From Gracilibacteraceae bacterium (GTDB taxonomy: Bacteria > Bacillota > Desulfitobacteriia > Desulfitobacteriales > Syntrophobotulaceae), in the NCBI GenBank assembly GCA_031266805.1, contig JAISAH010000052.1, positions 1 to 64,000 of the forward strand: a stretch of 64,000 nucleotides of DNA, in the 5' to 3' direction. A program made the translations under genes and the position numbers. The number at the start of each line of letters is the position of its first letter. The stretch's first letter is position 1. A model generated the notes under the pieces. That model had not been told where the DNA came from, did no database searches, and was given only the letters and a program-made list of their open reading frames with translations. This document shows positions 59,260 to 64,000 of this stretch, piece by piece.

Positions 59260-61419
59260 ATGAAACTGACGACAAGACTTGCGTGGACGCATATCAAAGG
59301 CAACCGCGTCCGCACGGTCTGGACGCTCGTCGGAGTGGCCGCCGCCGCGATGATGATCACCGCTGTATTCGGCTTTGCCGAGAGCGCGCGGGTCGGGATA
59401 TATAACCAGACAGTGCGGGAAAGCGGCGATTGGCACATTCAGTTCCAATGGATAAGCGAAGATGTCGCCGGCGCTGTCGCGGCAGACGAAGATGTCACAG
59501 ACGCGAAGATAATATCCGGATCAGACGCTTCCGGTACATTATGGTACGGTGTTCAATGCCGCCTCGCCCGTCCGACTCGGAATTATGAAAACCAGTTCGC
59601 GGCGATTGCCGAACGGCACGGCGTAGAATACGATTTGCATTTCTGCAGGCCCAACGAAGAAATCCTCGGTCTTGAGGGATATGGGGACGACCGCGTCGCC
59701 CGGCAGTTTTACGGTATCGCGGCGATACTCGCGGCAATCGTGATCGCCATGTCGGTGGTGGTCATATCGAACGCTTTTAAGGTGTCGGCGGGCGAGCGGG
59801 TACGGCAGTTCGGTTTGCTGAAAAGCGCCGGCGGGACAAGGCGGCATATCATGGAAATCGTACTGAAAGAGGGGTTTATCCTTTCCGCCGCCGGGATCCC
59901 GGTTGGTATCGCCGCCGGTCTGGGATTGGAAACCGCGGCGCTAACCAGCGCTAACGCGGCGATAACGGCGGTTTCGCAGTCAGTCGAAGGGAGCTTTAAG
60001 TTCGGGTTTACCGCCGCCCCGGTCGCCTTGACTGCCGCCGCGGTTTTTTCCTTTGCGGCGGTAGTGCTGTCAGCGTATTTTCCCGCGCGTAAAGCTGCGA
60101 AAATCCCCGCGATCGAAGCGGTTCGCCAGACGGGCGAAGTCCGGATCAGGGCGCGAACACTCCGGTCGTCAAAACTGATAAACAAGCTGTTCGGCTTTGA
60201 GGGGACACTGGCGGAAAAATCAATGAAACGCAGCAAGCGGGCCTACCGCGCCACAGTCGTCGCCCTCACGGTCAGCGTTATGCTTTTCATCGCCTGCGGG
60301 GAATTTTCATATTCATTTTTGCAAACGCTGGATACCGGGTTTTCAGACTTGGAAATAACCGCGCGCGCCACTTTTTTATCGTCAGACGAACCCTTGCCCT
60401 ATGAGCGGTTAATGACCCTGACGGCGCGGCTTGAGGAATATGACGCCGCCGTATATTTTCAGGGATACAGCAGAATAGAGAAACGAGATCCTGAGACCGT
60501 TATCCCCGAAGACATGATGACCGGCGAGTTCAAAAAACAATATGCCCGGTGGCACGCGGAGCCGGAAATTGAAAGCGTTGCGGTCGAGTACGTCGTCGCG
60601 GACAGCGCAACTTATAACGACCTTATTTCTCAAGCGGGAGCAGTCCCAGGCGAGGCGATCCTGCTGAACCGGGCCAGGACGAATTACAATAACGAAAGCT
60701 ACGAGTACACGCCATTCAACTTTAAGCAAACGACGCTGACGGTTCGCGATGAGAATGGCTATGAAAAGGAGATTTTCCTGGCGGGAGAAGCCCGTGATCT
60801 GCCAGAGCGCTTTCTCAACGGTTTTGGCGGTTTGCTCATACTCGTGCCGGAATTGGACGCCAGCCCCGTTTACTGGTATATTGACGCGGCGGATTCGGCG
60901 GGGTTCACAAAATATGCCAATGAATTGCTGACCGAAGAATTGCCGGACGCGTTCGTGATCGACACGGTTGACGTCGCCGCGCACACCGCTTCCCAGATGG
61001 CGATATTCCGATTTGTAACGGTATTTATTTATGCCTTTGTCGGACTTCTGGCCCTCATCGCCCTGACCAGCGTCGTCAGCGTTATCTCGGCGAATATGCG
61101 CTCCCGCTCCCGCGAGTTCGCCGTCCTGCGAAGCGCGGGGATGACGCGGGGCGGACTGCGGCGTATGCTGGATCTGGAATGTGTGATATACGCCGCGAAA
61201 TCGTTCGCCTATGGGCTTGTGGCTGGCTCGGCGGCCGCCGTCTGCATTTATAAGATTTTCTCGCGGGCGGAGCAGTTCGATTTTGTTTTCCCGTGGGCGG
61301 GCGCAGTCGTCAGCATCGCTCTTGTGTTCGCCGTCACGTTCGTCACTATGCGTGTGACAAGCGCAAGGCGCGGCGGCGAATCGCTGGTAGAGACGATACG
61401 GGCGCATGATGGGGTTTAG
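59260..61419 (+). CDS. ABC transporter permease with two FtsX domains
   Basis: 719 residues. MKLTTRLAWTHIKGNRVRTVWTLVGVAAAAMMITAV is a typical N-terminal helix, the first FtsX domain ends near VVLSAYFPARKAAKIPAIEAVRQ, a large extracytoplasmic region spans about 345-580, and the second FtsX domain has VFIYAFVGLLALIALTSVVSVISANM. It works as the mechanotransducer or pump of the MacB/BceB class. The C-terminus (SLVETIRAHDGV) resembles the SI-EAIR ending of the family. Confidence 0.9.
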   Translation: MKLTTRLAWTHIKGNRVRTVWTLVGVAAAAMMITAVFGFAESARVGIYNQTVRESGDWHIQFQWISEDVAGAVAADEDVTDAKIISGSDASGTLWYGVQCRLARPTRNYENQFAAIAERHGVEYDLHFCRPNEEILGLEGYGDDRVARQFYGIAAILAAIVIAMSVVVISNAFKVSAGERVRQFGLLKSAGGTRRHIMEIVLKEGFILSAAGIPVGIAAGLGLETAALTSANAAITAVSQSVEGSFKFGFTAAPVALTAAAVFSFAAVVLSAYFPARKAAKIPAIEAVRQTGEVRIRARTLRSSKLINKLFGFEGTLAEKSMKRSKRAYRATVVALTVSVMLFIACGEFSYSFLQTLDTGFSDLEITARATFLSSDEPLPYERLMTLTARLEEYDAAVYFQGYSRIEKRDPETVIPEDMMTGEFKKQYARWHAEPEIESVAVEYVVADSATYNDLISQAGAVPGEAILLNRARTNYNNESYEYTPFNFKQTTLTVRDENGYEKEIFLAGEARDLPERFLNGFGGLLILVPELDASPVYWYIDAADSAGFTKYANELLTEELPDAFVIDTVDVAAHTASQMAIFRFVTVFIYAFVGLLALIALTSVVSVISANMRSRSREFAVLRSAGMTRGGLRRMLDLECVIYAAKSFAYGLVAGSAAAVCIYKIFSRAEQFDFVFPWAGAVVSIALVFAVTFVTMRVTSARRGGESLVETIRAHDGV

Positions 61420-61491
61420 TTTTATTCGTTGTTTACCTCAACAAAATGATCGTCGATGTCAAACCCGCTGTTTTTGCAGGCAAGTTTTGCC

Positions 61492-62523
61492 TTATGTCTT
61501 GTTCGTGTTTTCCTTTTCCAAGAACCCGGCCGCCGAGCCGCAGCCGTAGCAGATGTGGAATAACGGGAATAAAAAGAGCAGCGCCAGAAAATACGCCGGG
61601 CGCGGAGGTTTCTCCACTGGCGGGACCCGGCGGGACGCTCCCCAGGCGAAGCCGAAATCTAGGAGAAAATACAGCGCCAGCTCCGCCGCCAGCGCCCAGA
61701 GGAAAAAAGGGCCGCGGATGAGAGCGGCGAGGGGCAGAGCGAGCAAGGAAAGGACAAAGGCCAGCGGGATGTAATGGCGCAGGCTCATCGCTCCCGGGCA
61801 GAGGAACGAGGTGATGATATTCCATTTGCCGTTGCCAAAAGCGTTGCGGGCGATCGCTCCTATGGACGAACGGCTGTAATATGTGAGTTTTATGGCGTTG
61901 GCCAGATATATCTTCCCGCCCTGACGGCGGATGCGGTAATTCAGCTCATAGTCCTGATTGCGCGTCAGTCTTTCGTCAAAAAAACCGTAGCGGTCAAAGG
62001 TCTCCCGGCGAAAAGCGCCAAAGGGCACCGTATCGACATAGCCGTCCGCCGCGCCGACGCGAAAAGAGGCGCCGCCCACGCCAAAACGCGACGAGAGCAT
62101 CAGGGCGATGGTCGTCCCCCAAAAGCCTTCCCCTTTGGTCTCCATCACGCCGCCGACATTGTCCGCGCCTGTTTTTTCCAAATATAGCAAACACTGGCTG
62201 ATATAGTCCGGCGCGTAGGAACTGTGGGCGTCCAGGCGCACGATATACCGGCCCCGCGCCGCCCGGATGCCGATGTTCATAGCTCTGGGAGCCGTGCGCC
62301 CCGGATTTTCCAGCAGACGGATATTGGGATGCTCGTTTTGCCAGCGCGCGGCCCTCTCCAAAGTGCCGTCGGCGGACATACCGTCAATCAGCAGCACTTC
62401 CAGCCGCTCCGCCGGAAAATCCTGCCCGAAAACGGATCTCAGGCAGTGGTCGATATGTTTTTCCTCGTCGCGCACCGGAATAATAACCGAAACTTCCGGC
62501 GGGGAAGCGGCCGGCGCTGTCAT
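61492..62523 (-). CDS. Family 2 glycosyltransferase
   Basis: 343 residues. EVSVIIPVRDEEKHIDHCLRSVFGQDFPAERLEVLLIDGMSADGT is the GT-A nucleotide-binding start; GRYIVRLDAHSSYAPDYI holds the D-x-(D/H) metal motif and RNQDYELNYRIRRQGGKIYL the catalytic ED-type region. Two or three C-terminal membrane helices follow (SLRHYIPLAFVLSLLALPLAALI). It probably transfers a sugar to a lipid-linked or surface glycan. It overlaps the O-antigen-ligase-like gene by 4 bp. Confidence 0.9.
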   Translation of the reverse strand: MTAPAASPPEVSVIIPVRDEEKHIDHCLRSVFGQDFPAERLEVLLIDGMSADGTLERAARWQNEHPNIRLLENPGRTAPRAMNIGIRAARGRYIVRLDAHSSYAPDYISQCLLYLEKTGADNVGGVMETKGEGFWGTTIALMLSSRFGVGGASFRVGAADGYVDTVPFGAFRRETFDRYGFFDERLTRNQDYELNYRIRRQGGKIYLANAIKLTYYSRSSIGAIARNAFGNGKWNIITSFLCPGAMSLRHYIPLAFVLSLLALPLAALIRGPFFLWALAAELALYFLLDFGFAWGASRRVPPVEKPPRPAYFLALLFLFPLFHICYGCGSAAGFLEKENTNKT

Positions 62524-63857
62524 GTATACGGATGCCTCGTTTCCATGTTTTTCAATACGACCAGAATCGCGGCGGTCAACCAGAGGATCGGATCCTCGAA
62601 CAAGCGCCCCTCCGCCTGCGAGCTGACAAAGACCGTCCCCAGCCAGAGAACGCAGCCCAGCCCGACATAGTAGGAGTTGCGGTAGTCGTTGAACATGCCC
62701 AGATAACTGCTGTGCCCCAGCGCGTAGAGACGAAAGACCGTCCAGCTCAGGGAGACGACGAGGAGGAGGACGAGGAGAAGGCCGGCGGAGCCAAGTTCGG
62801 CGGCGATGGTCAAAAGCGAGGTGTGCGAGAGGGTAGGGCCGTCGGAAAGCGTGCGGAAGGATGCGTAGTCGCTTAAAAACACGGTTTGGAAGGTGCCAAG
62901 ACCCGTGCCCAGCCCCGGATGATCCCGAAAAATAGCGGCGGCCGCCCGCCAGAGATAGACGCGCACAGGGTTCGTTTCATCCAAATTTTGGAAAAGCGCG
63001 GCGAAACGGGCGACTATGTCCGAGCGGGTGGCAAAAATGACGGCGCTGCCGATGACGCCAAAGATCAGGGTCCACAGGGGGGCCTTTTTTTCCGGAAAAA
63101 GGATGATGGCGGCCGCTGCGACCACGACCAGAGTGACGACCCCGCCGCGGGAGGAAGTGAGAATGAGTTGGAGGAGCAGGACCGGCAGGGCGGCGATATA
63201 AAATATTTCGCTCCGGCGGGTCTTGGCGTGGGCGCAGAGGAGAAAATCGGCCGCCACGGCCAGAACCAGATAGCGAGCAAAAATATTCGGATCCACAAAA
63301 GTATCGTTTATCCGCAGCACCGTTTCCCGGGCCAGATGCTCGGCCTGCCATATCTGCACGCCGGAACGCCATTCGTACCAGGTGAGCGGGGCCAGAGCCA
63401 GAGCCGTCCAGAAGGCGGCGCGGAAAGGAAGCAGGAGGGTGTTTTTTTTCGCGAGAACGGTGACGGCCAGGAACGCGGCGAACAGAACCAGAAGACGCGC
63501 GCTTTCCGCCATGGTGCGGGCCTTGTCCGCGGACCAGAGGACGCTGACGACCCCCAGGCCGATATAGGCGAGCAGCAGGGCGGTCAGGGGCTGGCGGAAA
63601 GCGTCCCGCAGTTTTTGCCGCGCGGCGGGGCGGAGGATGAGGCGCGGAATCGCGGCTAAAATCAAAGCGATACAAGTCAGTTTTGCCAGGGAAATTTCAC
63701 CGATCAGCCGCCCGGCCGGCCCCAGATCGGGATAGAAAAGAATGGAGATCTCCAAGGCGACGGCTAAGACCAAAGCGGCGCTCAGCCAGTCCGGCCGCCG
63801 CCAGGCCAGGGCGGCGAGTAAAACGACGGTCAGGGACAAGACGACTGCCTGCAGCAT
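62520..63857 (-). CDS. O-antigen ligase/polymerase-like membrane protein
   Basis: 445 residues, about eleven hydrophobic helices with one large outer loop. RDHPGLGTGLGTFQTVFLSDYASF then SHTSLLTIAAELGSAGLLLVLLLV carries the Wzy/WaaL signature (G-x-G-x-G-T-F and the HNxxL-like loop). It would ligate or polymerise glycans made with the overlapping glycosyltransferase. A surface polysaccharide, rather than LPS, is expected in a Gram-positive host. Confidence 0.85.
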   Translation of the reverse strand: MLQAVVLSLTVVLLAALAWRRPDWLSAALVLAVALEISILFYPDLGPAGRLIGEISLAKLTCIALILAAIPRLILRPAARQKLRDAFRQPLTALLLAYIGLGVVSVLWSADKARTMAESARLLVLFAAFLAVTVLAKKNTLLLPFRAAFWTALALAPLTWYEWRSGVQIWQAEHLARETVLRINDTFVDPNIFARYLVLAVAADFLLCAHAKTRRSEIFYIAALPVLLLQLILTSSRGGVVTLVVVAAAAIILFPEKKAPLWTLIFGVIGSAVIFATRSDIVARFAALFQNLDETNPVRVYLWRAAAAIFRDHPGLGTGLGTFQTVFLSDYASFRTLSDGPTLSHTSLLTIAAELGSAGLLLVLLLVVSLSWTVFRLYALGHSSYLGMFNDYRNSYYVGLGCVLWLGTVFVSSQAEGRLFEDPILWLTAAILVVLKNMETRHPYT

Positions 63858-63924
63858 GTTTTAACCTCCATACAGCTACAGCGGGTGCGCGGGTGCGGGC
63901 GTATGGTTACAGTTCAGAGCCTGC

Positions 63925-63988
63925 CGTCATTGCGAGCGAAGCGAAGCAATCCAGTGTCCTCCGTCATTCCTGCTTTATGCCGGAATCC
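63925..63988. repeat. Dispersed CGTCATT repeats
   Basis: CGTCATTGCGAGCGAAGCGA... ending in CAATCC, followed 10 bp later by CGTCATTCCTGC...GCCGGAATCC. The second is related to the copy at 35.15 kb. Non-coding, of the kind scattered through many bacterial genomes. Confidence 0.6.
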
Positions 63989-64000
63989 ATGTTCCAGTTC

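Overview
The window looks like a chromosomal segment of a GC-rich member of the Bacillota, probably Clostridia-like. The evidence is strong AGGAGG-type ribosome binding sites, consensus sigma-70/A promoters with 16-17 bp spacers, a PASTA-containing transpeptidase, a C-terminally membrane-anchored 5'-nucleotidase, an Rrf2 regulator, TRAP transport and a MacB-like ABC module under a short two-component system. I cannot name the species. Most of the window is ordinary chromosome, broken by several accessory insertions and scars.

Layout. 1-4.4 kb: end of a zinc-finger protein, then thioredoxin reductase, rhomboid protease, PBP and a GNAT acetyltransferase. 4.4-5.7 kb: an AT-rich accessory island on the minus strand (nucleotidyltransferase-like gene, small partner, C-terminal remnant of a DUF2828-like protein, and a stretch that folds like a structured RNA). 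5.7-15.9 kb: AI-2E-type permease, IMP dehydrogenase, lipoprotein, uvrC, SLAC1/TehA-like channel, TetR regulator with a visible operator, alpha/beta hydrolase, DUF4240 protein and a sugar epimerase-like protein. 16.2-18.7 kb: tRNA-Thr followed by a conjugative-element scar (gene with one in-frame stop, parA fused at its end to a 5'-truncated DUF4143 ATPase). 19-34 kb: lactate permease, dxs, zinc-ribbon proteins, tRNA-Ala, a DHH phosphoesterase, rarA, Rrf2, aldehyde dehydrogenase, DUF4143 ATPase, 5'-nucleotidase and acyltransferase. 34-45 kb: LysR, DUF3810, glnS, then a catabolic locus of two M24-fold proteins, a LysR regulator and a complete DctPQM TRAP transporter.

The main find lies at about 46.29-57.63 kb: an 11.3-kb integrated element in the 3' end of an OmpR-type response regulator gene. 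It is bounded by an 83-bp perfect direct repeat of that gene. It carries a tyrosine integrase, an adjacent XRE repressor, a divergent operon of two excisionase-like proteins, a CHC2 primase-type protein and an AAA helicase, an iteron cluster next to the helicase gene, a toxin-antitoxin pair, and small phage-type genes (HIRAN, VRR-NUC, a sigma-like regulator). No structural, packaging or relaxase gene was recognised. The layout is that of a phage satellite (PICI-like), with about 1.8 kb of non-coding sequence full of short hairpins and diverged repeats. Insertion separates the response regulator (45.7 kb) from its histidine kinase (57.6 kb) and the ABC transporter behind it. The regulator's C-terminus is rebuilt by element DNA, and a 44-codon mini-cistron is placed in front of the kinase.

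The last part (57.6-64 kb) holds the kinase, ABC ATPase, FtsX-type permease, a family 2 glycosyltransferase and an O-antigen-ligase-like membrane protein, ending in dispersed repeats.
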